DNA of 64,000 nucleotides from Gigaspora rosea. Its lineage: Eukaryota > Glomeromycota > Glomeromycetes > Diversisporales > Gigasporaceae. The DNA lies in assembly GCA_003550325.1 (NCBI GenBank), contig QKWP01000043.1:261378-325377 (forward strand), written 5' to 3'. Made by a program: the position numbers and the translations under genes. Position 1 is the stretch's first letter. Each line of letters starts with the position of its first letter. The notes under the pieces are model-generated. The model was given only the letters and a program-made list of their open reading frames with translations. It was not told the origin of the DNA and ran no database searches. Positions 22,095-34,102 of this stretch are shown here, in pieces.

Positions 22095-22235
22095 TTAACA
22101 GAATACAATACCAACTGCAGCAACAACAATGTCACCAACTGCAGCACCAACGATGACACCAACTGTGGTACCAATAATAACACCAACTGTAGCACCAACC
22201 ATGACACCAACTGTGGCACCAACTGCGACAACAAG
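22095..22235 (+). repeat. short-period ACCAACTG minisatellite
   Basis: About eight irregular copies of ACACCAACTGnnGCACCAAC, period roughly 15-30 bp, directly abut the ~165-bp array, whose units also contain CACCAA. A local expansion of part of the larger unit is likely. Confidence 0.65.
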
Positions 22236-22504
22236 CTACTAAGCTAAATAAATAAAAAAATTGTAAATGAAGGCAGTAAAAGAAAAAAAACAAACAAATA
22301 ATTAAAGATTAAAGATGATCTTGTGTCACTGATCCGGTAATAGCTTGGCGATCGATGCATCGATGCAGAGTAAGATCGTTTGACCTTGCATCAGCAATCG
22401 GAATATATAGTCATGTAATTTTATTGTACTTTGATTGGTTAAATGGCCGGAGATATATAAGCTAGACATCTTTAGCTAGAGATGCCTAGAATTTTCCTAT
22501 TTTA
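22236..22504. other. no supported gene
   Basis: A short less AT-rich island near 22320-22400 (GCGATCGATGCATCGATGC, a near-palindrome), with nothing recognisable as a gene. Confidence 0.35.
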
Positions 22505-23700
22505 AATTATTCGCAATTTAATATAAAATTTTATTTTTTTATTTATTATTATTATATATTATATTTTAAATATTACATATTTTATTATATATTATTATAA
22601 AAAACAACAAAAAAAAATAAACCCAAAAAAAAAAAATAAAAAAGTAAAAACAAAAAAAATAAACCATAATATTCCTTATATTTGCTAATATTTACTTATA
22701 TTTGCTTATATTTGCTTATATTCTTCATATTTGCTATTTCTTGCAAAGTGTGGAAAAGTTAAAATAGGTATTCTTGTAAAGTGCCAGAAAAGTTAGATCG
22801 TTTTTTTGCAAAGTTTCGAAAAAAGTAAGGAATAAATAAAATAAAATAAAAGTAAAAAAATAAGAAAAAAAACAAACAAAAAACAAAAAACAAACAATAA
22901 ACAAAAAAACAAAACTGAAAAAAATACCAAAAAAAAACAAAAACAAAAAAAATAAACTATTATATTTGCTTATATTCGCTCATATTTGCTTATATTCGAT
23001 TAAATTCATTCATATTCGTAACTTCTTGCAAAGTGCTCTTGTAAAGTGCTGGAAAAGTCAAATCATTTTCTTGCAAAGTTCTAAAGAAGTAAAGGATAAA
23101 TAAAATAAAATAAAATTAAAAAAATAAGTAAAAAAAAAGAAAACAAACAAAAAACAAAAATATAAGCAAACTAAATAAAAAAATAAACAAAGCCCCAAAT
23201 CTCCATTTCGAGTTTGTGTTTTTGCAATTCAAAAATCATCGAAGGTTTTTGCAAAGTGCCAGAATAAAATAAATTAATAAAATAAAAAAAAACCAAAAAA
23301 CATGAAATGAAAAAATAAATAAAACGAAACCTTGCAAAACTTGCGAAAACTTGTAAAAACTTGTGTTCTTGAACTTTTGAAATTGCTGAAGAAAGTAGCT
23401 GTGTGTTCTTGCAAAGTGTTGAAAGGCTGAGTTGGCTTGCGCAAAGTGCCAAAAGTCATTGGATTTCTTGCAAAGTGCTAGTAGTAAAGTGTAAAAATAA
23501 AATAAAAAAAATTAAAAAATAAAAAAAATAGAAATAAAAAAAAAACAAAACAAAACTAAAAAAAAATGAAACGAAACTAAACAAAACAAAAGGAAAACGA
23601 AAAAACAATGTAAAATTGATAGAAAATCTAAATTATAAACCAAAAAATAAACAAAGATCTAACCTAATCTTGTACTACAATCATCGAATATCATCAAAAA
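22505..23700 (-). repeat. satellite-like array related to 2655-4170, opposite orientation
   Basis: It reads on the minus strand as poly-T-rich units with GCACTTTGCAAGAA landmarks, as in the left array; on the plus strand TTGCAAAGTGCC-like text recurs at about 22740, 22770, 23030, 23250, 23410, 23445 and 23467. The flanks AGATCTAACCTAATCTTGTA near 23655 and CGCAATTTAATATAAAAT near 22510 match those of the left array. Units are more degenerate here. Apparent Phe-rich frames are composition artefacts. Confidence 0.7.
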
Positions 23701-23976
23701 TTTTAAAATATTAGTCAAACGTGTCCTTGATATGATCCAGGTTACAGATTATTCTAAAATATTTCGAATATATTTGAAATATTAAAAATAAAAAAGAAAA
23801 AGGAAGAGAGAAATAAAAAACAGAGGAGTAAAAGGGAGAGAGAGGTAAAAGAAAGAGGTAATAAAAATGGAGAGGGTAAAAATTGCTCAAAACAGCTTTT
23901 TTTTTTAAGTTTTTTCACACATTTTGTAGAATATATTTTTATGATCCTTGGTAGCTTACAGATCTAATAGGCTTAA

Positions 23977-24343
23977 GGGTAGGGTAAACATAGATCAATT
24001 TTCATATAATCTACGTGGTACTATAAGATTTTATATAGAAATTAAACATATGCCCCTGATAAAACTTTTTAGAAATATGACCAATTTTAACAAAAATTTG
24101 GTATCACGTAGAATGAGCCCTTATTTTCATAATCGTAAAATTCTAGAACTTATAATATTTGAAAAATCCACCTTCATATATTGATAAAAAAAACTTAGGT
24201 AGGCCTAAATTTACTTAGGTAGCACAAAAAATTGCTAACTCTGATTGGTCAGATCACGTTGTTTACAATCCTGATTGGTCAATCACATGATTTAATATGA
24301 TTACAACGCGATTACTATTAAAATGATCTATGTTCACCTACCC
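23977..24343. mobile_element. MITE bounded by TTAA
   Basis: 367 bp with ends GGGTAGGGTAAACATAGATC and the complement of GGGTAGGTGAACATAGATC, flanked by TTAA at 23973-23976 and 24344-24347. TTAA duplication is the piggyBac signature, but the GGG terminus is not the commonest piggyBac end, so the superfamily is tentative. No transposase. Confidence 0.65.
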
Positions 24344-24347
24344 TTAA

Positions 24348-25140
24348 GAGATTTTGAACTTTGTTTTTTTTTTTTTACCCAGTGATTTGGGTTGAAATTT
24401 TTGTGACGAGTATGTAATCGTTAAAGATCTGTTAATCGTTATATATTGTTTCAAATAATTATGATTATAATCGATTTATAGATATATAACGATTTAATAT
24501 AAAAAATGATATATATCGATTATAGATATATATCAATTTTTATCCAATTAATTGATATATAATGATATTTTATAATTGATATAAAACAATTAAGTGCTAT
24601 ATATCGATCAATATCTATATATAAAATTTGCTGATGATAGCAAGTTTATAAAATTAATAATTAATATATTTTTAAATAATATAAATATAAAATATAAATT
24701 TAGAGGTCCATTATATATGTATATATATAAATTTTAAATTCTAAAAAATTTTATAATTGCTAACTTTTTTATATAAAGTATTATTAATTTTACTATATAA
24801 AATTACTAATTTTTTATATAGTAAACTATTTCGATAGCTAATTTTCTTTTTAGTATAACTTTTTTTCTACATAATAATCATAGTTGACATTTTGCAGGTT
24901 TATAAACAAAGATTACACCAAGGCACTTGCATAGTAGCACGAAAAATACTTAATTTTGATTGGTTAATTTATAAATATATAAAAATTTTTCAATTTTTTA
25001 ATTTTTTTTTAAAAAATTAACCAACTTTGAGATTTTTTTAAATAATATGTAAGCAAAAATTAATTGGATTTTTTTTTATAAATATGTTCTATAAATGCTT
25101 AAATATTAAATATATTTATTTAATTGCAAGTTAATATGGA
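24348..25140. other. AT-rich region, remnant arm near 24605-24635
   Basis: AT-rich DNA with ATCGAT/ATATAT-rich text at 24420-24640. CTATATATAAAATTTGCTG resembles the arm of the element at 14996-15918. No gene. Confidence 0.4.
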
Positions 25141-25149
25141 AAATTTCAG

Positions 25150-26070
25150 ATAATTATATTTTAATGAGATTACCAATATAAGAAAAAGATCCAAGAAATA
25201 ATTAGACCACTCCGAAGAATCGAACATAAAATCCAAACAATAGAAAAATTATATAAAGGACTCAAATACCTATCTATATTTGAAAAACCGGAAAGAAGAA
25301 TAATAGCCCAAAAATTCGGAGAAAATCCAACAATAGCGGACTTGTCTAAAGAGAATACAATATTACATAAATTCCAGAACACAAGATTTAAATTTGAAAT
25401 TTATAAAAGTTCCACAAACAAACTAACGTATCTCAAGCTCCGCCCATCTAAAGATCACAGAACTTGGGAATTCTTTCAGAAGAATTATCCGAAATTACCC
25501 CTAATTTAGAAATTCCCGGCAACGCAGAATCCGACCACACTGTGCAATACTATAGCCGGACCGACGAATTATTTAGAGAATTAATATAGCATGATTCAGA
25601 ATATAAATACAATCCATTGTTTATGCCAAGAAACACGCCGATTATAAAATAATTTGGGAGGCAAAAAAAAATCAACAAGGAAATCAAATAACAAAAATAA
25701 CAGTTTATATACAACGTTTTCAAGAACATGAAACATTCGATTACTTGTTGAGCTCAAAATAGATAGTAAACAGTAAATGCGAATTTGGGAAATCGACATT
25801 TACAGTGTTCAATCATTGTGTTAACGTTATTGTTATAGGTAATGGCAGGTGGGATCAAAAATCAATAATACAGAAATAGAACTCGAATCGGGATCTTATT
25901 CTATATATAGAATAGTGTTACTGCAGCCAAGATCAATGAAAAAAATAAATTACGAAATCAGGCATTGCACTTTTAAAGTTAGACTAACAATTTTATGCGA
26001 CACAAAATACAGGAGCAAGTGTTACATCGGATGTCATTCTTCGCCATATGCATTTGTCCAATAAAATGTA
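25150..26070 (+). mobile_element. retroelement fossil with aspartic protease remnant
   Basis: The plus strand carries a Lys/Glu-rich gag-like stretch (for example IIRPLRRIEHKIQTIEKL, about 25180-25500), then a more degraded stretch, then a retropepsin-like active-site signature (TGAS, about 26010-26020). No reverse transcriptase, integrase or flanking LTRs were found. Broken in several places and probably old. Family not resolved. Confidence 0.45.
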
Positions 26071-26253
26071 GGATTTTGCGTAACACACACCACCTAATTT
26101 TTGCTGCATAACCATACGCTTCGTGAAATTTTCAATATCACTCCGTTCCTGGTGTCGCGGTTGAATTCAATGCCCCGGGATTTCGTGGTGCCGATCGGGA
26201 CCTGGAAATGGCATGATCGGGTTGCATGAAATTAATTAAAAGTTTAAATAATG
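26071..26253. other. GC-richer spacer
   Basis: Contains CCCCGGGATTTCGTGGTGCC and is less AT-rich than its surroundings. It may belong to the retroelement fossil on its left; no gene is supported. Confidence 0.3.
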
Positions 26254-26438
26254 ATTGTGACAGATCATAATGAAATCCAGATTAAAATGTAATAGTAGTA
26301 TAAAATCTCGAAAACTAAATTTTTTTGGGGTGGTTAGGGTTAGTTTTAAAAAAAATTATAATAAACAAGTATTAATGGGTTTTAGAAGGCTAGCAAGTAT
26401 GGAATGTAGATTTCATTTTAAATTATGATCTGCGACAA
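26254..26438. mobile_element. MITE with TTGT(C/G)nCAGATCATAAT ends
   Basis: 185 bp with ends TTGTGACAGATCATAATG and the complement of TTGTCGCAGATCATAATT. The interior contains GGTTAGGGTTAG. The target duplication is uncertain (ATGA/TGAT). Confidence 0.6.
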
Positions 26439-27481
26439 TGATTGCGGGTTAATTATGTAAGTGACGCGAATTTAAATTAGTAATTAATATGCATCGATCC
26501 TAAGGGGAAGTGCCTAGTTAGTTTTTAACGACACACAACATTTTGTGATTTTTTTTTTTGAGCTTGTGGCGGTGCCTTAGGATTGGCCTGATCCATTTTA
26601 TCTAATTGGAGATAGTATTTCATACATCCAATCGGAACTTGGGGGAGAAATTAGAGTACCACAATATATTTGTGTGCAAATCGTATGTAAGATTAGAAAT
26701 GCACACGTAAACCAATTTTAATTAAATTCCACAATTTCGAATTATATAAATGGATATACTTGTTTTTATCCAAAAATAATTTAAGCAATCAAAATGTAAT
26801 TATATGATAGAAATACGTCTTTATCTTTTGCAAGTTTAGAATAGAAATTATATTGATCTAAACAGTTTATTAACTCTTTTTTGTAGCATTATCGTTCATT
26901 CATTTATAACTACGTACGTAAATGACAAACAACAGCATTAGCAATAATGAAAATTCAAACCTTCTTGAAAGATTTTATAATTATGATTGGTCATCGACTT
27001 CATTGGGTCCAATTGACTCATGGGAGCCTCAAATTAAATCAGTTCTGGTAATTCGCTATACTTTTAGAATCATGAGTTGCATATATTGAATTTACATAAA
27101 TTTACAATAATTATTTACAAAATGTCAGGATTTATGTTTCATTTCTGGATTTCCCACCTATATAAATATGGGACAAGATTGGATTACAATATACAATGAA
27201 GGTAATTAATCTTTTTTTTTTTTATTTTGCTTACTTGTTATATTAAATAACTTTATGCAATAAAAAATCGAATCATCCATAAAGCGACAATACCAGTAAT
27301 GAAATCAAAGCATCCTCACGGTCAGTTATATAGTTCACTTTCGTACAAATATTATCAATCTCGGCTAAATTTCGTCATATTATTAAATTAAATAGCATTT
27401 ATAAAACCAGCTATTGAAATTTGGGGTCATGAGATTCCTCAATTTATTACAGACTTAAACAGGTACTTTTAATAATTATTA

Positions 27482-27543
27482 CTGAATTAAATTGATATAA
27501 TATTTAAATTTTCTGAATTAAATTGATATAGTATTTAAATTTT
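27482..27543 (+). repeat. 31-bp tandem duplication in a histidine kinase intron
   Basis: CTGAATTAAATTGATATA(A/G)TATTTAAATTTT occurs twice in a row with one mismatch, just before exon 5. A nearby AG at 27550 is not the best acceptor: the one at 27576-27577 keeps the frame (NRVRESGKG). Confidence 0.8.
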
Positions 27544-30285
27544 GCTTAGATAAATTTCTTGTGTTTGATCTATACAGAGTAAGAGAATCAGGAAAAGGCA
27601 CATATGGTCATGATAACTACGTAGAAGCACTCCGTGATGGCTATAAAGAAGAAACATACAGTGACTACGCACTTAATCCAATTTATAAATTAGATGGTAC
27701 AGTCTGGGGTGTAATTAGTATAATAACTGAATCTACTCAAAAAGTTTTGAATAAAAGAAGATTAAAAACTCTCAACAAACTTTCATGTCAGACTGCTGGT
27801 TAGTAAATCGTAAATATCTTGTGAGGTTGCGACATATTTATTAACACGCCTACATTTTTTTAGATGCTGAATCTTTAGAAAGTGCTTGCCAAATTATAAT
27901 GAAAGCATTACAAAATAATCAAGATATTCCATATGCATTAATTTATCTTATTGAAAATAATAAAGATCCAAAAACTGGCTTTAATTCCTCGGTTGCTCGT
28001 TTAGTAGCTACAACCTTTGACGAATTTTGTAAAGAAGAGTTGATTCATGAAAAATTAAAAAGAAATATTCCGGATTATTTCCCAGAAACACATGAAATGA
28101 TTGATTTAACCAAGGTCCCTTATCATGATCATGATACTTATATAGAAAAATATGCAGCATCTACTTATTCGTTCTTAAGATGTGATTGTTGTTGGCCCAT
28201 TAATCTTGTAATGAAAGAAGAAACCCCCATTCAAGTTCTTTTAAAAGACAATTCTCAGGCAATTCTCTTACCAATAAAACTTAAATTCTGTAATGAACGA
28301 AATTTATCAGCTGTATTGATTTGTGGCATTAATCTACTTCGTAAACTTGATGATAAGTATATGGAATTTTATAAAGTACGTAATTATAAAATATTTAAAT
28401 ATTTAATTTTTCATTAATTATTAATGAATAAATTATGATTTTTAGTCAGTTTTAAATTATGTGAATAAAATTTTAATCTGTGGAATGTCAATAGAAGAAG
28501 AGAAGAGACGAGCAAAAATATTAGCTGATCTGAATCATCAGAAAGACATGTTTTTCCAAAGCATAAGTCACGAACTAAAAAGTAATGAATATTGAATTAT
28601 AAAATTCTTTTCTTGAAATGTTTTAAAAATAGATTTATTGATATATATATTGTTGACCATTATATTAGCGCCATTAACCCTATTAATTTCACCACTTGAT
28701 GAATTAATTAATATATATTCACAAGATACGCAAATGAAGTCATATCTTCAAATAATACAACGTAATAGTCGTCGATTATTTAAGCTTATAAATACTTTAC
28801 TTCAGGTGAATTTATATTTATATAATTAATAATAGTATCACAATGTAAAATTTAAAAAAGTAACTGGTTTTAGGAATTTTTATATAAAGATTATTAATTT
28901 TATATATAGTTTTCAAAAATAGAATCCGGTAAATTAGAAGCACATTTTTATGAAACAGATGTTGCAAAACTTACTCGAGAGCTTGCCATTAATTTTGAAG
29001 ACATAACAAGAAAATTAGGACTAGAACTCATTATTGACGTTCCAAATTCAGATGAATTTAATCAGATTGAGAATGTCAAAGTTTATCTAGATCATGATAT
29101 GTATGAAACAATTGTATTTAATCTTTGTAAGCATTTTTTTTAAAAAGTTGTGCGAAATTTACTATGCCAAGATATTAATTCAATATTTCATTTATTTAAA
29201 GGTTCAAATGCTATAAAGCACACTTGGAATGGAAGCATCCGCATTCACTTATATTTGGATTATAAAAATGAGCAGAAAGTGATAGTTCTTGAAGTATCAG
29301 ATACAGGTAAGTTTTGCTTTATAAAAAGTATTAATGCAATCTTTAAATGCAGCATATTAACATAAATTATTTTAGGTGTTGGTATTCCAAAAACTGTGCT
29401 TCCAAATATATTCCACCGTTTTTATCGTGTAGAATCTCAAAGTTCTCGCAGTCATGAAGGTACTGGAATTGGTCTTGCTATTATTAAAGAATTTGTTAAA
29501 CATCATGGAGGAGATGTAACTGTTACTTCAGTAGTCAATAAAGGAACGACATTTAAATGTTGGTTTCCAACAGGATGTAATCATTTACCAATAAATCAAA
29601 TTTGCTATAATAATGAAGAAGATTATCTAATAAGTAATGATCAAAAATATTCAAAAAGGCAGCTTTATTTAGAAGAAAATTCACAATGGATACAAAATTA
29701 TTCATCTTCAATTCAAGATAATATGATTAATAAAAAATTAATAAGTAATTATAATGCAGATATTGATAAATCGGATTATATTATATCTCTATTCTCTACA
29801 AATTCAACAGACAATTCTTTGAATATGATCAGTAAAAAATACCAAATTTTGGTTGTTGATGATAATACTGATATGCGGTAAAAGCTAATAATATTACTTT
29901 ATTTAATTATTGTATAATTATATAGGATTTTTATAAATTCATATTTCTTATTATTGATATAGAAATTATCTATCAGATTTGCTAAAAGAATTTAATATAA
30001 TTTGTGCTCATGATGGCCAAAATGCAATTCAAATTTTAAGTAGGCTTGACAAATTACCACATCTAATTCTTAGTGGTAAATAAATATCTAATTACTGTAT
30101 AGTATTTTTGATTTAATTTATAGTTCATTACTATTAACTATTAATTTCATTAAATTAAACAGATATTATGATGCCAAATATGAATGGATATGAGTTATTG
30201 GATACAATAAGATCTAATATAAAAACCCAATTAATTCCTATAATATTTTTAACTGCAAAAGCTGGAGAAGAATCTAGTATCAAAG

Positions 30286-30361
30286 GCAATCTATTTTTAT
30301 TTTTTTTATTAGAGTTAAATTTTTTAAAATAAAAAATTTAATTTTTAATTTAATACTATAG
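30286..30361 (+). other. intron with GC-AG ends in the receiver domain
   Basis: The frame and the conserved receiver sequence require splicing between SSIK-G and GFEKGA. The donor is AAAG|GCAATC (GC at 30286-30287) and the acceptor CTATAG (ending 30361). GC-AG introns are a known minor class. It could also be a mutated GT in a decaying gene. Confidence 0.6.
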
Positions 30362-32039
30362 GATTTGAAAAAGGAGCAATAATTATTTAATAAAACCATT
30401 TTCTTTTCACGAATTAATATCTTGTATTTATAATAATATTAAACTCTCAAAATTTCAGTATAAAATATTATATCAACAGTATAAACAAGAAACAATTAAG
30501 CAATTTCTATTTACAATCTCAGAAATGATTAATTCTGGACATGATTTGATAGAAACACTTTCAAATATTATAAAAAAATCTCTGAAATATTACTATGTGA
30601 TAGAATATTTATTATTTCATATGGACCATCTACTTCAAACATTTCAAATGGTACTATTGTTGCTTTATATGAAAATCTAGAAAAAAAACCACTAAAAGCT
30701 GAATTATTTCAGAATGAAGAAATTATAAATTTAGACTCACAAAATATACAGCCACAAGATTTTTTAAATAATAATTCTGGAATAGAAATTTCACTAAACA
30801 CATATTGTACCAATACTTGCAAAAATGTTTCTATGCTATTGTCAGGAATAAAAATGAATAATAGTTATTGGGGATGGATTAAATTACATCGGTCTTTAAA
30901 TTCTATTTGGCTTAACTCAGAAATAGAATTATTACAACAAATATCAAATCAAATAAGTTTACTATTTTTTATAAAGAATTAATAGAAGCAAATTTAGAAA
31001 AAGAAATCCAAATAAAAGCTGAAACTATTGCAAATAAAATTAAAACTCAAATATTAGCAAAAATTTCTCATAGTATAGTATAAACTTTAAACTATTGTTT
31101 ATCTTTGCAAATTATTTAATGCTAAATTTTAATTATTTATTACAATCTTATTAAGAATTAAGAACACCACTAGGGGCAATAATAGGACTTATTCCTTGTT
31201 TTAATTATTCAACTCTAACTGATGATCAAAAAGATATGATTAATATAATACAACATATTTCAGATTTTGTATTGTCTATTGTTAATGAAATTTTAAATGC
31301 AACAGAATTAGAAACTTATCAAATTACTTTAGCAATTACAACATTTGATTTATTGGATTTATTTGAGAAAGTAATTGAACAATTTACAAAGGATAAACAA
31401 GTCAAATTTATTTTAAATTATGATACAGAAAACTTACCAAGATATATAAAGAGTAATCCTGAAAGGTACTTAATTTTTGCTTTTTTTTTTATTAGCAAAA
31501 TTGCAAATCTCTTATTTTATTATCTTTTATTTATAGACTAAAACAAGTTTTATATTATTTATTATTAAATTTGTAATTATATTTTTATATTTGTAATTTG
31601 TATTATATTTTAATATCATACTCTAATTACATAGCTTTTATTATTTATTTAGGATAAATTTTCTGAGATAAAATTATAGTAAATGTTTCAATAAAAGCAC
31701 AAAAAGAAATTGATAAAAAAAAGAGTAATACTAATAAACAAACAATAAAAAAAAACTATCTTTTAATAGAACTATATCATACTGGCAATGGGTAAATTAA
31801 TTATTATTATTTACTTTATTTGATACTTTTTAAATAATTTAATTTTATTTTAACTAACAATAGTATCGATTCAAAATTAATTAATTATTAGAAATCAAGA
31901 TAGTATAGAATCTGAACTTTCAATTTGTAAACATTTAATAACAATTAATAGTGGAGAATTTAAAGCTAAAAGCCAGTTAGGAAAAGAAAATATCTTTTGG
32001 TTTACATGGAATATTGATTTATTAGAAAATATCCAATAA

Positions 32040-33640
32040 AATATTATACAAAAGAAGAAGGAATTATACAAAATATAACATTTTTTTTAATAAGGTACTG
32101 TAGAAGGGTCAAAAAAATATACTATAATATTTTTTTATAAAAATTTGTCTAAGGATATACAAAATAAATCTTTTGGTTCTTATAATATATATAGTTAACT
32201 TCCTCTAAGTGCATATTCTCTAAGTAAATATTCTATAAAAAACCTTTCTAAATGCATGTTTTCTCTTGGGCCCAACTAATATTACACCTATAGATTTTTA
32301 CCTCTTTAAATGCAATATTTTTCTAAGTGCACATTTGGCAAAATTTTTACATATGGTCCCATTTAGTGATGCCACTGAAATTGATTTTTGAAAAAGGCCT
32401 ATTTCGTCTTCATTAGAGAAAATTAAAATTTTTTATAAAAAGAGCAAATAAAATTTATATAGATATGTTCCTTATAATTTTGTCTATTCAAAAAAAGTAT
32501 CAAATAATTTCGTCTTTCAAGTAAAATAGGTCAAAAACAATTTCATCTTCAAATTTTAATTTCAGGTTTTAGAACCCAAAACAATTTCGTCCTCATGTAT
32601 AGTCCCATTGTATTGTATTTAGAAAAGTCTAACTATATTTTATATTTCAACTCATCAACCTGAATTTATTTAAAAATTTACAACTTGGGAACCAGCAAAA
32701 AAAATTTTATATAATAATATTTTAAAAAATTTATTATACCAGTATAAATTATTTTATGTATTGTTCCTTAATTGCATGTTCTTAAAGTTCAGTTCCAAGT
32801 ATATTTGTTGTATATCAAAATAGAATATTAGTAGATTTAGAATCAATATAAGTTGATTTTAAAGACTTTAGTATTGAAACAAATTTAATTTATACCAATC
32901 TGTAAAGAATTTTAAAAACTTAAAGATGATTCTGAACCTATTTAGTGCATACTCAATTAAAAATATTAAATTAATTTAATCAGCAGCAACTATATTTATA
33001 TATATATGCTCTGTTATTTTTCAACTTATCAATTATTAATTCACTAATATCATAGTAAAATTGTAATTGATATAAAATTAATAATTATTTATTTTTTTTG
33101 TAATCTTGATTTTATTTAGTAATTTAAAATATTTTATTTATTAAGAAAAATTGTTTATAGAATTGCTTAATGAAACTTAATAATTTACTCACTACAAAGA
33201 AAATATTTTATATAAATTATTTAACAAATATAATAATTTAAATTATATATCAGATATCATGTCTCATAATTCTAAAAACCAATATGGTTTAAACTATCTT
33301 AAAGAATTTCTTTTTGTACAATTTATTCAATTTTTAATAAATAATTGTAAAACATAACTGTAGATAAATTAAAAAATATATATGTTACTCTAACTGTATC
33401 AGTTTAGAATTTTATTGCAATTTAAGTTAAATTGAAAACCACAAAAATTTAATTTTGATGTACAGTATGTACACTTATAGAGACTTTACTATATAATTTA
33501 AACATTTATATATTGTTTAAAAATATTTACTTTGCATACAGCATGTGTAAATATAGAGGTAAGCTTTATATATATGCATTAATGCATATTTATATACATT
33601 TATATAACATGCATATTAATGTAATTTATGGGCATATTAT
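32040..33640. other. AT-rich region without a supported gene
   Basis: At 32190-32345 the phrase CTCTAAGTGCATATTC and variants (CTAAATGCA, CTAAGTGCACATT) recur irregularly about five times. At 32400-32610 AATTTCGTC(T/C)T recurs three to four times. Both look like repeat remnants; no ends could be paired. Confidence 0.4.
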
Positions 33641-33646
33641 TATAAG

Positions 33647-34033
33647 GCTATATATCACCCTATAAAAAAATTTCAAAAAACATATACTGATTTTCTCCAA
33701 ATTATCTTTCCATTATTGTTCTGGAAAATGCTCATTTTTTAGAACAAAACATTCACAAATTCCTGGTCATTCTCATAGAACTATGATAAATTCTGGGTAA
33801 AAATCAAATTCAGGTAAGATTCAGCTTCTAATTATAATGAAGTACAAAAGATTAGAAGCCGAACTTACCCAGAATTGATTTTTACTAGGAATTTATCATG
33901 GTTCTATGTGAATGGCCAGGATTTGTGTATAGTTTGTTCTGAAAAATGAGCATTTTCCAGAACGATAGTGGAATGATAATCTGGAGAAAATCGGAATATG
34001 TTTTTTGAAAATTTTTTATAGGGTCATTTATGC
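33647..34033. mobile_element. large foldback element
   Basis: ~180-bp arms, from CACCCTATAAAAAAATTT through CTGGAAAATGCTCATTTTT and GATAAATTCTGGGTAAAAAT on the left, are mirrored on the right (ATTTTTTATAGGGTCATTTA at the end). The loop is near 33833. No coding capacity. Probably a MITE. Confidence 0.85.
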
Positions 34034-34102
34034 CTCTAGCATAGGGTTAAGAATTATACTAGTAATTAATTTAAAATAATGTGTATTTTTTATTTAGGCA
34101 AT

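Larger units (their letters stand above)
26922..32039 (+). pseudogene. hybrid histidine kinase with a second, degenerate kinase module; probably a pseudogene
   Basis: ATG at 26922 (MTNNSISNNENSNLLERFYN). Exons by splice signals and frame: 26922-27047, 27129-27201, 27285-27320, 27396-27472, 27578-27798, 27864-28375, 28446-28581, 28669-28805, 28910-29126, 29202-29306, 29376-29877, 29963-30075, 30163-30285, then a frame from 30362. Domains: PAS/GAF-like sensor; HisKA with the phospho-acceptor H-box (FFQSISHELK then TPLTLLISPLDEL); HATPase with N-box NLCSNAIKHT, G1 DTGVGIP and G2 EGTGIGLAIIK; receiver with VVDDNTDMR, phospho-acceptor Asp in DIMMPNMNGYEL and FLTAKA. A GAF-like region and second HisKA (SH then LRTPLGAIIGL) and HATPase follow, ending TAA 32037-32039. 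In the second HATPase G1 reads YHTGNG, with His for Asp. From about 30376 on there are at least three frameshifts in homopolymers, so the second half is broken. Role: multistep phosphorelay signalling. Confidence 0.85.

Noticed and set aside
22019-22234. Leu/Val-rich 71-codon minus-strand frame resembling a membrane protein
   Set aside because: It is the translation of the ACCAACTG minisatellite; the periodicity explains it.
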